From assembly GCA_019914995.1 (NCBI GenBank), contig CM034141.1, forward strand, positions 5,372,001 to 5,436,000: a DNA stretch of 64,000 bases. Reading direction: 5' to 3'. Origin of the DNA: Acanthochlamys bracteata (taxonomy: Eukaryota > Streptophyta > Magnoliopsida > Pandanales > Velloziaceae). Position 1 is the stretch's first letter, and each line of letters opens with the position of its first letter. Both the position numbers and the translations under genes were made by a program. The notes under the pieces are model-generated. The model was not told the origin of the DNA, did not search any database, and saw only the letters and a program-made list of their open reading frames with translations. Below are positions 38,985 to 49,757 of the stretch, one piece after another.

Positions 38985-39540
38985 AGGGCCGCCAGCAGCT
39001 GCGTCGCCGGAGCAGCCGCCCCTTGCAGCAGATAGAGCAAACACAACAAAATGAGCGCAAAACAGAAGTGTATTGATTGAGATAGAGTTTTACATCATTA
39101 TATAGTATTAAATATATATAATTAATATATCTTAACAATACTAATAAATTTAATGATATCTAATAATGATATCATTAAAAAAGCATCTCATATGATTAAA
39201 AACGAAATTCGAAGAAAAAGACAAGTTTTAAGAAGTGTTAAAGAAAATATTTAATCCCACATTGCTTATCAATAATTCTGATATGATATTAATAAAAATT
39301 TGGGCTCACTCTTTTTATAGACAATTAGTTTTGACAAAAATCTTAAATTCGTCATATAGTATTAGAACGGACTGGACCGATCTGGCCCGACCATAAAATA
39401 TAGATTAAATTTAACGTTATTATCCATATCTATTCAGAGTCTTTATGGTCCGTTTTATTTCAAGACAAAAGTAGCTCATTTTATTTCAGGATAGATAGCC
39501 TGTTTTAGAATTCTAAGTTCGTCACAAGAAGTATGAAATA
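38985..39540. mobile_element. Degenerate LTR-type (copia or TRIM-like) remnant
   Basis: A short GC-rich island (38985-39045) is followed by AT-rich sequence, then TTTAATCCCACATTGCTTA, GGGCTCACTCTTTTTATAGAC and TAGTATTAGAACGG. The last resembles a degenerate primer-binding site for initiator-Met tRNA (TGGTATCAGAGC), a common layout at the 3' edge of plant LTRs. The 39330-39530 part has a weak relative at 50830-50960. No coding region or paired LTR was seen. Confidence 0.4.
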
Positions 39541-39859
39541 AAACAAATTTAGAAAAATCATGTGCCAACTCTCTCTCATTCATTTCGAGCGTATTTATCA
39601 ACTTTCAAATTCACTTTTTTTTAAACTTATTTTTAAATTAAAATAAATATAAAATTTAAGATAAAGTTCTTTAAAAATTTAAATAAAAATATATTTTTAG
39701 AAAATAAATATTAAATTTATTTTATTTAAATATTTAAATTTAATGTTTATAAATTTGCTTTTAAAAAAATGAGTTTATAATAAAGTAAACACGCATTTAC
39801 ACTAAAGAAATTGTCAAAAGTAAACTTCATTTCAATTTTTATAAACTCTTGAATATTTT

Positions 39860-41715
39860 TAGATACTAGCCTGCAAATTTCTCCTAGTCCATGCTTTACC
39901 AGTAAACTTTTCCTGAATCCATCCTCTTAAGTGTTGAATAGATCTCCAAGATCTCAAGGTATCCTGTCAATTAGTTACCAATCTTTTCCCGTTCTAGAGT
40001 TCAAAACATGGCGTTATCAAGGGAGTAGATCAAAGTAATTAAGTCCTTGTAAATAGTTTGTTACTGTTAATGATACCATGCTCTGAAATATCTTGTCATC
40101 TTAAAGTAATTGATCATTATGTTCAATTCTTTTTCTCTCTCCGAAGGATATTCATGACTTTGTGCCTATTAAATTCAGGATTTATCTTGCATTAATAAGG
40201 ATGTTGTACGAAGCTGCAACGACTGAGGACATATATCTTGCATATGTGTTTTTAAAAGTGGATGATGCTTGTATGTTTTCTTGTGTTGGTATAGCCGGTG
40301 GCCAGACTGGAGAGATCTCTGGTAAGACAAGCAGAAATGTTTAAGCTCTCACAAATGCTTTTAAGGATTTTGTAGTTATCGAATATTCTTCTCCTCTTTC
40401 GGTAGTGTTATACGTAAATTTTGTGGAAAGAGAAACAAAAGAAATTTCTTTTCTACTAATAACTATTTAGCTTAATATCAGCTATGCCAAAGACGAAGAT
40501 TCTATGTTTTAGAATTCTTTTCTCTGTTCCGGCATGATAGTCGTCAAGGTACTGCATTGGCGACCCTATCAACTAGTTACAGTTAAAGTTTTGGCTGAGA
40601 CTTGCTCCTGCTCCTGCCTGCTATATTTGCTACTTTTGGCATTGCCTGCTGCATTCTTATGGTAAAAGTTTTCCAGTGTCTAAAGATCAGCTACAAGGAA
40701 TTTATATGTGCAAGGTATCCATAACTCATTATAATGTGGTTGCGTAAATCCGAAAACAGGTTTTGTGCATGTATTAATAGCAAAAAGCTACACAAAACTA
40801 ACTTCTACAAAACTGCTTGCTTGTCCGAGGGTATACTGTAGATGTTATTTTGTGACCTATATCACTTGAACTAAGTCTGAGCTTTTGCAGATTAATAGAC
40901 TTGCGTTTTGTTATTTGCATTCAGCATGGTGAAAAGAGTTGGAAGAAACAGCGCAAGTTGCCTGAATCCGTGTTGCCTGAAATTGTCTTGTTTATCAAGT
41001 TTAAGTAGAAGCTAATGCCATCAAGCATGACATGCTTCATGTAACCTTATTGGAAAATTGCTTCTGGGTTTCTGCTTCTTTAGCATTAGAAACCTTTCTG
41101 CACCGATGAGCACCATCTTGTCATTACAAACCTATTGTATTTGCTAAGTTGGATCTAACGCGTTCTCAGTAGTATCTTTTTCTGTATCTGCCTGTCAACT
41201 CATTGTGAATGCCTTCATTTTCCGTGATGTTATTATTCTTTATTTCTGTGCTCTTGATGTCATCTTAGGTTCTGTTCTTGGAAATGAATAGGAAACAGAT
41301 GTTTACATTCCAGGGTTCAATCATATTGGTCGTGGTTGTCAACAATGACGAGGCCTACGACATGATGCTTGGCATCTCGGAGCTTATCCTCATTGCAAAG
41401 AAAACATAACCAGCTGTTTTGTGCATCTCTCCCCTTGGTATGCTTGCATCTACAGGTACACCTTCATGGTAGCATGTAGTCACATATTCTATATTTGTTT
41501 CGTGCTTTTATGTTCAATCTGATGATAGTGACCTATTTAACAATGCACAGACGGGAGGTAGTGCCGTAGACACTAAACAGTAAGTGACCGCAAGCAGGTT
41601 GCTAACAAGTATTAAGGATTGGAGGGCCTAGCCGCATAGTTAGGTGTCATTATATTCTATTTATGTTCCCTGCTTCTAGGATTTAATCTGATGATAGACA
41701 ACTTATTCAACGATG
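39860..41715 (+). pseudogene. SPP 3'-end fragment 1 (copy of intron 21 to the 3' UTR, exon 22 missing)
   Basis: Collinear with 28810-31390 of the real SPP gene. It contains a copy of exon 23 (40180-40322: encodes IYLALIRMLYEAATTEDIYL, with a shift relative to SPP), intron 23, a copy of exon 24 (about 41270-41363) with an in-frame TAG after GNE and a 1-base loss near the end, and the 3' UTR with its intron. The 29.0-29.8 kb interval that includes exon 22 is deleted. It cannot encode a peptidase because the catalytic half is absent. It lies directly upstream of NLR2, exactly as the real SPP 3' end lies upstream of NLR1. Confidence 0.9.
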
Positions 41716-42293
41716 CAGGACATGCAAGGTAATGGTAGAGAAGTGTTGGAATTCAAACAAACAAACAAACAAACAAGGTGCTTTGGTATTGCCATTTATT
41801 GATGACCACTTCTGCTACCTAGTCGTCCAATACACGCACAAAAATAACAAAGTAAATTGTGAATCCTTAAGAGTGCCTAAAGTGGTTTCGTCGGCCCATT
41901 ATGGAAATTTTAGCAGGAGACTGCAATTTTCTCAGATCCATTTTGAACTTGTTATCTTGATAATATTTCGTGGACTGGTCCCTACCGTGCTCTTGATACA
42001 AGTTAGAAAAGTTTATGGATTTAGCTCCGCATCTGAGGGTATTGTGGAATTGGGATTTTAGAATTAGAGTGTTAGTAAAGTCTTTGGTTTATTTTTTGTT
42101 TGGCAGTTCCACAAATTTGTTTGTAATAAACTGTCCGGAGTGATGCTTCATAAATTTGACTTGTTTAAACTATGTCTTTTTTATGGTTAATTCCTCTCAA
42201 TCACATGAATATATTTTGTACCTTTCTTCCAACCCTCAAAAGTCAATACCTCTCCGTCTTGTTCATCCTTCTCTTCTGCTTTTCTTGTTCAAC
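41716..42293 (+). other. Upstream region of NLR2
   Basis: Contains a (CAAA)n run at about 41755-41776 and a segment (42040-42150) weakly like the NLR1 3' flank. 42190-42293 closely matches the NLR1 leader (TCACATGAATATAT ... TCTTGTTCAACATGGAAG). The reading frame of NLR2 is open upstream of its ATG, but the homologous stretch in NLR1 is not, so I treat it as leader. Confidence 0.5.
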
Positions 42294-45200
42294 ATGGAAG
42301 TTGCCGGTTGGGTAGTCACTCCCGCTCTCTCAAACCTCATAGAAAGCTGCATATCCATCTTACGAGGCCCATACAAGCATTTCATGAATACCAGAGATAA
42401 TTTTGAAAAGCTTCACCTCATCCTGACTGAGATCTTAGGCATCGTTACTCATCTGGATCCACACTCTATCGAGAATCAACACCAGAATCTGTGGCTTCGA
42501 GGGATCAAAGATGCAGTCTATGATGCAGAAGATTTGCTGGACGAGTTCGAGTACCGAGTGAAAGAAGCAAAAGTGAAGAAGAGCAAAAGCACTGTGAGTT
42601 ATTTGGCATCATCTTCATCTTATTCTGTGAAACAAATTACTGGTTTCGATAGTCTTCCTAAAAGACTTGCAAATATAGTGAACAAGTTAGAAAGAATGAA
42701 ATCCAGTGCTTTTAACTTGCACCAAATTAGAAGCAGAGATACCGGTAGTACAAGTGCAGCACAGCCATATGGAATTGGATCTTGGAGGATCACAGGGGCT
42801 GTTATGGACAAGAATGTTGAGACTGAGATGTTCGGTCGAGAAACAGAGAAGGAAGGCATAGTTCAGCAATTAGTAGATGAGCCAAACACTGATGACCACA
42901 GAACCACTCCTCTTGTCATCTCGATAGTAGGCATTGGAGGCATGGGAAAGACCACCTTAGCTCAGTTGGTGTACAATGATGATAGGGTCACTAATTACTT
43001 CGACATAAAAATATGGATTTGTGTATCAAACAATTTTGATGTTATCAAGCTGACAAGGGAGATACTAGAGTCTGTGTGCGAACATGATCCAAAGAGTGAG
43101 GATCTTTCAGGTATTGCAATGTCGACAAACGCAATGACAGATGTGATGCCCCAAGAGAACAATCTTACTACCCTCCAAAACAAGCTCAAAGCCAACTTAG
43201 AATCTAAGAAACTTTTACTTGTTTTGGATGATGTATGGGACAATAAAGATGGAACACAGCTGGAACAAAATGAGGCCTGGAAGAAGTTGTTATCCCCTTT
43301 GAAGCATGCGTCAATCATATGCAAGATTCTAGTGACTACCAGGATAGATATCGTAGCACGAATGCTGGATACAACACATATTGTTCGTTTAGATGGTCTC
43401 AGTAATACCGATATTTGGCTCCTATTGAAACATCATGCACTTGGGAATACGCAACCATCAAATATTTCCCAGCTTGAAGAAATCGGAAAAGAGATTGCAA
43501 AAAAGTTAAAAGGGTCACCACTAGCTGCTGGTGTTATAGGCAGTATGTTAAAAGGCAAGTCAGATGTCAATGACTGGAGAGAACTTTCGAAAAAAGACTT
43601 GTCTAGTGAAATCATGCCTCTTCTGAAATTGAGTTACATGCACTTGCCAGATCATCTCAAACAATGCTTTGGTTATTGCAGCCTCTTTCCAAAAGATTGG
43701 ACATTTGACCCGAAAGATTTAGTTCGACACTGGGTTGCTCATGGTTACATTCAGTCACTGAACAAAGATTCTAAGGAGATGGCAGAGTTAGGAAGAAGGT
43801 ATTTCAATGATTTGTTGGAGAGGTATTTCTTTCAAACCATAAGAAAAGATTCCACAGTGACATATGTTATGCATGATCTAATGCATGACCTTGCTGAATT
43901 CGTCTCCCGAGGTGAGTGTTATAGGATTGATGAAAATTGGAAAGAACCAAAAGACATTGCTCCGGTTCGTCATCTTTCTATTTTTACTTCTAATAGAGGC
44001 ATGAGCAAGATTGTAGCTACATTGAAGAAGAAGAGCAAGGAGTTAAAGAAGCTTCGCACTTTGATTGTTTGTTCAGTTGTTTATTTAGATTCGAGTAGGG
44101 CTATTGAAATTGAAGAGTTGATTAGATTATTAAAGAACTTGCGTGTCTTTTCTCTCAAAAGAAGAGGAAGAGTTGGAAGAGTCTTACTCAGGTTTGATCA
44201 CTTATTACACTTACGTTATCTTCAATTGGACGACTATCTCGATAATCAAATTGATGATCTTGCAAAAGCTACATCTCAATTATACCACCTTCAAGTAGTA
44301 AGTGTACCGAGAGTTACGATAAGTGGGACTACAAAATTCTTTGAGGGGTTAAGCGCACCAACTCTCATTACAAACTCTATTGATGCGGCACTTTCTGGTG
44401 TTCCTATAGATCAGTTCTTGAGTTGGACGGAAAAGGAATGGTTCCGCAGCATAGGAAAAATTAAATTGCGTGGATCCAGGACATGGGAGCATCTACAGCC
44501 GCTTGGAGATCTGCCTCTCCTAAATTGTTTAAGTGTGCAGGAGATGTCTCTAGTAGAGCGTATTGGTGAGGAGTTTTATGGGGGCAACCACAACGACAGG
44601 GTGAAGGGCTTTCCATCACTTGAGTTTCTATTGATAGGAAATATTCCCAAATTATCAAAATGGTCCTTCGTTGCAAACTATCCATTGTTTCCTGGTCTAT
44701 CTTCTATTTGTATTGAAGATTGTCCAGAATTAAAATCATTGGAGGGATTACAATCTCTCGTCTCTCTAAAGGGTTTGGTGATTCTGGGTTGTCACAATTT
44801 GAAAGACGGCGGCGGGTCCACCCTGCCTTCCTCGTTGCAATCTCTAGAAATTGAACATTGTGGTATAACGGATGGGTGCCTGTCGAGATGGCTTCAAGGG
44901 CATTCCTCTCTTTCTAAACTGATGATAGATAGTTGTCACAATTTGAAAGACGACGGCCGGTCCACCCTGCCTTCCTCGTTGCACTCTCTGGAAATTGGAC
45001 ATTGTGGAATAACAGATGGGTGCCTGTCGAGATGGCTTCAAGGACTCTCCTCTCTTTTTGAACTAGAGATATATAGATGTGATCAGTTAACATCCCTTCC
45101 TCCGGCAACGGTGCTGCACGGACTCACCGCACTTCGGAAATTGCGAATCCGCAAAAATGAAAGGCTTGCATCAGTGGAGGGAGTGCACGCTCTCAGCTCT

Positions 45201-45383
45201 CTTAGGGATGTGTTCATAGGGTCTTGTCCCCAATTGAAGGCGCTGCCATCAGAGCGTTTGCCATCATCGGTCGAAGTACTTATGATGTGGGAATGCCATC
45301 CCGAGCTGATGAAGCAGGTGAAAGAGAGGAGGGGTCCTGAATGGGACAAAATCTCTCACATACCCGCAATTTCAATGGTTTGA
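42294..45383 (+). CDS. NLR2: CC-NBS-LRR (RGA-like) disease-resistance protein, intact
   Basis: A single exon of 1029 residues starting MEVAGWVV, the start shared with NLR1. Residues 1 to about 170 form an Rx-like coiled-coil domain with the EDVID-type motif VYDAEDLLDEF. NB-ARC: P-loop GIGGMGKTT at 213-221, RNBS-A WICVSNNFDV, kinase-2 LLLVLDDVWD with the Asp pair at 312-313, RNBS-B ILVTTR, GSPLA near 407 in place of GLPLA, RNBS-D CFGYCSLFPKD, and MHD at 526-528. Leucine-rich repeats run from about 560 to 1010, with a 48-residue internal duplication. The protein stops at SHIPAISMV, without the extra C-terminal exon of NLR1. Family knowledge: cytoplasmic immune receptor that binds ADP/ATP and triggers hypersensitive cell death; the pathogen recognised cannot be told from sequence. 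Confidence 0.95.
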   Translation: MEVAGWVVTPALSNLIESCISILRGPYKHFMNTRDNFEKLHLILTEILGIVTHLDPHSIENQHQNLWLRGIKDAVYDAEDLLDEFEYRVKEAKVKKSKSTVSYLASSSSYSVKQITGFDSLPKRLANIVNKLERMKSSAFNLHQIRSRDTGSTSAAQPYGIGSWRITGAVMDKNVETEMFGRETEKEGIVQQLVDEPNTDDHRTTPLVISIVGIGGMGKTTLAQLVYNDDRVTNYFDIKIWICVSNNFDVIKLTREILESVCEHDPKSEDLSGIAMSTNAMTDVMPQENNLTTLQNKLKANLESKKLLLVLDDVWDNKDGTQLEQNEAWKKLLSPLKHASIICKILVTTRIDIVARMLDTTHIVRLDGLSNTDIWLLLKHHALGNTQPSNISQLEEIGKEIAKKLKGSPLAAGVIGSMLKGKSDVNDWRELSKKDLSSEIMPLLKLSYMHLPDHLKQCFGYCSLFPKDWTFDPKDLVRHWVAHGYIQSLNKDSKEMAELGRRYFNDLLERYFFQTIRKDSTVTYVMHDLMHDLAEFVSRGECYRIDENWKEPKDIAPVRHLSIFTSNRGMSKIVATLKKKSKELKKLRTLIVCSVVYLDSSRAIEIEELIRLLKNLRVFSLKRRGRVGRVLLRFDHLLHLRYLQLDDYLDNQIDDLAKATSQLYHLQVVSVPRVTISGTTKFFEGLSAPTLITNSIDAALSGVPIDQFLSWTEKEWFRSIGKIKLRGSRTWEHLQPLGDLPLLNCLSVQEMSLVERIGEEFYGGNHNDRVKGFPSLEFLLIGNIPKLSKWSFVANYPLFPGLSSICIEDCPELKSLEGLQSLVSLKGLVILGCHNLKDGGGSTLPSSLQSLEIEHCGITDGCLSRWLQGHSSLSKLMIDSCHNLKDDGRSTLPSSLHSLEIGHCGITDGCLSRWLQGLSSLFELEIYRCDQLTSLPPATVLHGLTALRKLRIRKNERLASVEGVHALSSLRDVFIGSCPQLKALPSERLPSSVEVLMMWECHPELMKQVKERRGPEWDKISHIPAISMV
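44791..45078 (+). repeat. Two tandem 144-bp LRR modules in NLR2
   Basis: The block beginning GTCACAATTTGAAAGACG at 44791 recurs at 44935, exactly 144 bp (48 residues) later. Both encode CHNLKD-G-STLPSSL ... CGITDGCLSRWLQG. The frame is kept. Confidence 0.9.
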
Positions 45384-45582
45384 CTTCTGGAGAGGAGGTA
45401 CTCCGCAACTCATCGCTCATTTCAAGGTTGGTTTGCTGGCGACCGTAAGGTTGTTGGTTCGCAAATTTATTTGAAGGTAATTGGACTCTATTGTCATTGT
45501 GTGATTGGGAATTTTATTTCTTCACTTTTTTATGGTTTCATAAATTTGAAGCTATAGTCATCTGCTTTCTTTTCCCATTCTG

Positions 45583-47830
45583 TAAATTAGTTAATAGATC
45601 CTCAAGATCTCAGTGGTATTCTGCTAATTAGTTACCAATCTTTTCCCATTCTAGAGTTCGAATCATGGCGTTATAAAAAATGCAAGATTAAAGTAATGAA
45701 GTCCTTGTAATAGCTTGTTACTGTTAATGATACCATGCTCTGAAACATCTTGTCATCTTAAAGTAATTATTGATCATTATGTTTAATTCTTGTTCTTTTT
45801 GTTAGAAGCATATTAATAGTATAGCCGGTGGCCAGACAGGAGAGGAGATCTGTGGTAAGATAAGCAGAAATGTTTCAGCTCTCACTAATACTTTTAAGGA
45901 TTTTGGTAGTTACCGAATATTCATCTCCTTTTTCGATAGTGTTATATGTAAATTGTGTGGAAAGAGAAAAAAAAAAGATTCTTTTCTGCCTAACTACTTA
46001 TTAGCTTAATATCAGCTATGCCAAAGACCAGGCATTGTTATGTTTTACGATTTTTTTCTTTGTTCTGGCATGATAGAGTCTTCAAGATACCGCATTACGA
46101 CGCTATCAATTCGTTAACTATGACGGTTCGGTTGAAACTTTCAAGGCCCATCGGTCGAGATCAAAACAAGTTACTGATCTATTCCTAAATTGGCTAATCT
46201 ATATTTTATTTGAATATTATTTTTAGACTCTTTCGCTACTAATTTGAATCTAATCTAATCTTATTTACCAAGTTTTAGTAGGAAGCTAATGCCATCAAGC
46301 ATGACAGTAACCTTATCTGACAAATTAACGTTTTAATGCTTCTGGGTTTCTGCTTTTTTACATTAGAAAGGGGCTTCTGGGTTTAGGCTTCTTTACATTA
46401 GAAACCTTTCTGTACGTACGTGGATGAGCACCATCTTATCTTTACAAATCTATTGTATTTGCTAAGTTGGATCTAATGTGCTTTCAGTAATATCTTTTTC
46501 TGTATCGGCCTGTCAACTCATTCTGAATGCCTTCATTTTCCATGATTTTATTATTGTTTATTTCTATATCTCCGCATAATCTCAGGTTCTGTTCTTGCAG
46601 ATGAACAGGAAGTAGATGTTGGCCTTCAAGGGTTCAGTCATATTGGTGGTGGCTTGTCAACAATGACAAGGCCTACGACATGATGCTTGGCATCTTCAAT
46701 CTGTCCATCATCCTCATTGCAAAGAAAACATAAGCAGCTGTTTTGTGTATATCGACCCTTGGCATGCTTGCATCTAGAGGTACATCTTCATGGTAGCACG
46801 ATAGCCACATAGTTCGGTATCCTTACGTTCTATTTATGTTTCCTGCTTTTAAGTTATAATTGTGATCGGCAACTTTTAATAATGCAGGGCAAGGGAGGTG
46901 GTGTGGTAGAGAACTGATTTGGACAAAAGTATAGACACTAAACAGTTAGTGGCAGGATCAAGGATCGGAGGCATAGCTGCATAGACTCAATAATCTAGGG
47001 AACTTTCAAGCTCCAATCTTCATAGGAAGCCTTGTTGCTGCTTTAATGATATTCAAGAATTGCACCCTGTGGTTCTTCACCGTTTTTCCTTGTATATTGA
47101 TGTGCATTCTATTTTATCCATTTGTTTTTCCACTGATACATCATGATTAATTTGTTCTAATGGCAATAGAATCACATGAATCATAGTTTTCCGTTGCAAA
47201 TTTTCTGATATCTGGTGTTAGTTCTTTATGATTGCAGCTTTGGAAGTGAGTTTACTTAAGATTTCTCATCTACTCAATGATCAGAAACTCTTTTGAGATC
47301 ACTGTCGTCCAATTAATAAGTTTATGCTTTCATATTTTGTTACTGCATTTTTAATGTCTAGAAGGAACTCTCCCATGTAGGTTATATCAATTTCTAAACT
47401 GTTTGTATAAAAAAAGTTGAAAGAAAACTGCTGCTCTTGGGAATCTTTATCCTCGTCTTAAGTGAGCAGGAATTATTTACGAAATATAATTTTTTTAAAA
47501 TAGAAAATACTTTTATTATTTTTTAAAAATGAGTTTTATTTTTTTATTTTAAAAAATAATAATAATATATAATAAAAATATTTCATTATATATAATTTTT
47601 TTATATTTTTAAAATTTTTAAATATATATATAATATATTAAAATATATAAAATAAATTGTCTGTTCCTTGCTTGCATATTTTAGACTTGCGAACATGAGC
47701 TCATGCTTTTTGCTACATTCTTTTTCTTTTCTTATTTCTAATTGTAAATTGTCAGTTCGTTACTCGGTATCAATTCTTGAAGTGAAGGCTGTATTTGCCA
47801 CGATTCTCCACCGGCTTGGCTTACCAGAAA
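45583..47830 (+). pseudogene. SPP 3'-end fragment 2 plus NLR upstream DNA, without an NLR
   Basis: Third copy of the SPP 3' end. It keeps part of the exon 23 copy (about 45813-45855, encoding AGGQTGEEI), intron 23, an exon 24 copy (about 46587-46682) and the 3' UTR with its intron. The first part of exon 23 is missing. After an AT-rich insertion (47480-47650), 47650-47825 matches the NLR upstream sequence at 31950-32040 (GTATTTGCCACGATTCTCCAC). The match then ends and no NLR coding sequence follows. Fragments 1 and 2 share GAGTTC.AA.CATGGCGTTAT and GTTACTGTTAATGATACC, which are absent from the parent, so they descend from one intermediate. Confidence 0.85.
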
Positions 47831-48349
47831 CACCTGTTTCTAATTCTTCTTTCCCATTTTTATCTAATTTAAGAGCAGTTCATTTCGTGTATATGCTGAT
47901 TGGAAACATTTCAATTTCATGATTCCCCAAATAGCAAAGTAACAGGTTAACAAGTCACTGTTGCAACTTGTGTTTCTCAATTCGAAGTGTTGCTGTCATG
48001 TTGCAGTATTACTTTGGACATTAACTTGTGAAGATTATATGTTCGTCCATCTTTGAATCGAATCACCTGTACGTTAAGATTTGTGATTGTTCTCTTCTTT
48101 AGAAGAAGCTCTACAGAGACTTCGAACCCAAATCGATGAAAAAACAAAAATTTTCAGATCGTAATTCTAACAATTGCAAATTTGGGTCTCTTTGTAAGGT
48201 GCTGAAGTTCTGAAGCGATAATAACTTCAGTTCGGGCAGCACATGAAAATTCAGTTTTAAAGTTTCCTAATTACAGTATCGACCACCTGTTAGTGTTTAG
48301 AAAAATTTTGAAAGGACGCTTTTGTTTTGGCAAAAATGTTAAAGCACAC
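47831..48349. other. Intergenic spacer
   Basis: Moderate AT content, no recognisable coding region. It separates the duplicated SPP/NLR block from the hAT-like elements. Confidence 0.4.
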
Positions 48350-48357
48350 GAAAAAAT

Positions 48358-49132
48358 CATAGTCGCAAGAACCGGATCTAATATCGAACCGAAAAATTAT
48401 CCGTATCACAGTTTTCGGATTGAACCGTCGACTCACCGATCGAACCGTCGGATCAATAATGTTAAATCATTTTTAACTAATAATAATTATTATTATAGTA
48501 AAAAATTTACTGTCAATGACACTACCAATAATAATAAGCTATAGCAATCATAACAAAAATTTAGAGTATTTTTATTATGTCATTACTATCAACAACAACA
48601 GCAATAATAATTACAGCAAAAATTGAAATATTGCCACCTAATTATCACCACAAATAATAATAATAATAACAACTAAAATTTATAAATAGAAATATTTAAA
48701 TAAATTAGGAGATTAGAAAAAAATAAACCCATAAAATAGATAAATTATAAAAAAGATATAACTAACTTTTTTAGGTATACATATTTGAGTCTAAATATTT
48801 TACAATATAAAAAATTTAAAAATCACTAATAATTGATATTTACAAATAAGAAATAATCAATTATATTTTTGCATTATCACATCCAAATGCTAAATCTAAA
48901 CTACATATCATTTTTCAACATAGAACTATTAATAATTATTTTTGTATTAAATATATCATCAATTTAAAATTTTTTAATTAAATTTTTAAAAAATTTTTCT
49001 ATCCGATTTGATCCGGACGGACGGGTCGAACCGGATCGAAACTGGTCGATTGTATAAACGATTTTTTGCAAATCCGGACCGATTTACCGTCCGGGTCGAC
49101 TCGGACGGGTCGATCCGGATCTGACAACTATA
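48358..49132 (-). mobile_element. hAT-like non-autonomous element, copy A
   Basis: About 775 bp. The right end CCGGATCTGACAACTATA, read in reverse, matches the left end of copy B (CATAGTTGTCAGATCCGG), and its left end is CATAGTCGCAAGAACCGG. It is flanked by GAAAAAAT (48350-48357) and GAAAAAAC (49133-49140), a 7/8 match. The GC-rich end has five CCGG sites within about 120 bp. The interior is AT-rich with trinucleotide AAT/ATT runs. No transposase is encoded; the small ORF at 48293-48544 is a by-product. Confidence 0.85.
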
Positions 49133-49757
49133 GAAAAAACCAGCGATTCGCAAACTTGTTTCATAATTTGCAACAATATACCGTCTATTTATATAGCGTG
49201 ATTTAAATATATGTAAATAAATTTCATCAAAATAAAAATTAAAATATAAATTTTTTTTAAGATGGATTAAAAATATTTTTTTATTTTATACTTTTACTTA
49301 TTTTAGAAATAAGTTAAAAATATATTTCAATTTTTATAGTTAATTATTTTTAAACTATATTAAAAATAGAGTTAATTTTTAAAATATAATCAGTATATAC
49401 TTAAATATATGAATTATTTAAAGCTCTAAATTTAATAAAAAAAGTTCAAATTTGGAACATTTGAAATATGCCCAGGCTTAATAATTTATAAGCCAACAGC
49501 TTTTATCCAGCATGTTGGTTAGCGGTTGCACACGGCTTATCTAAACTAAAAGCCTTTTTTTTTATTTAAAAAATATTATGTACAGTGCTGTCATGTTTAT
49601 TAAAAAAATTTAAATAATTTTTCTAAAATATTTATGTTTTTGGATAATACATTTAAATTCTTTTTTATAAAGTTTTATTTCTTAAAAAGTTTCTATTTAT
49701 TCATCTATCACAAACATTGCCATAGATTGTTGATTTTTTACGGTTTCGTATTACAAT
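49133..49757. other. Spacer between the two inverted hAT-like elements
   Basis: About 620 bp of AT-rich sequence with no recognisable gene. It would form the loop if the flanking inverted elements paired. Confidence 0.5.

Noticed and set aside
40162..40344. 60-residue ORF as an independent small gene
   Set aside because: It is the copied exon 23 of SPP in a fragment that lacks the catalytic half.
42156..42293. Upstream extension of the NLR2 reading frame by 46 residues
   Set aside because: The homologous NLR1 leader does not keep that frame, and MEVAGWVV is the conserved start.
48293..48544. Asn-rich ORFs at 48293-48544 and 50296-50499
   Set aside because: They arise from AAT/ATT runs inside the hAT-like elements.
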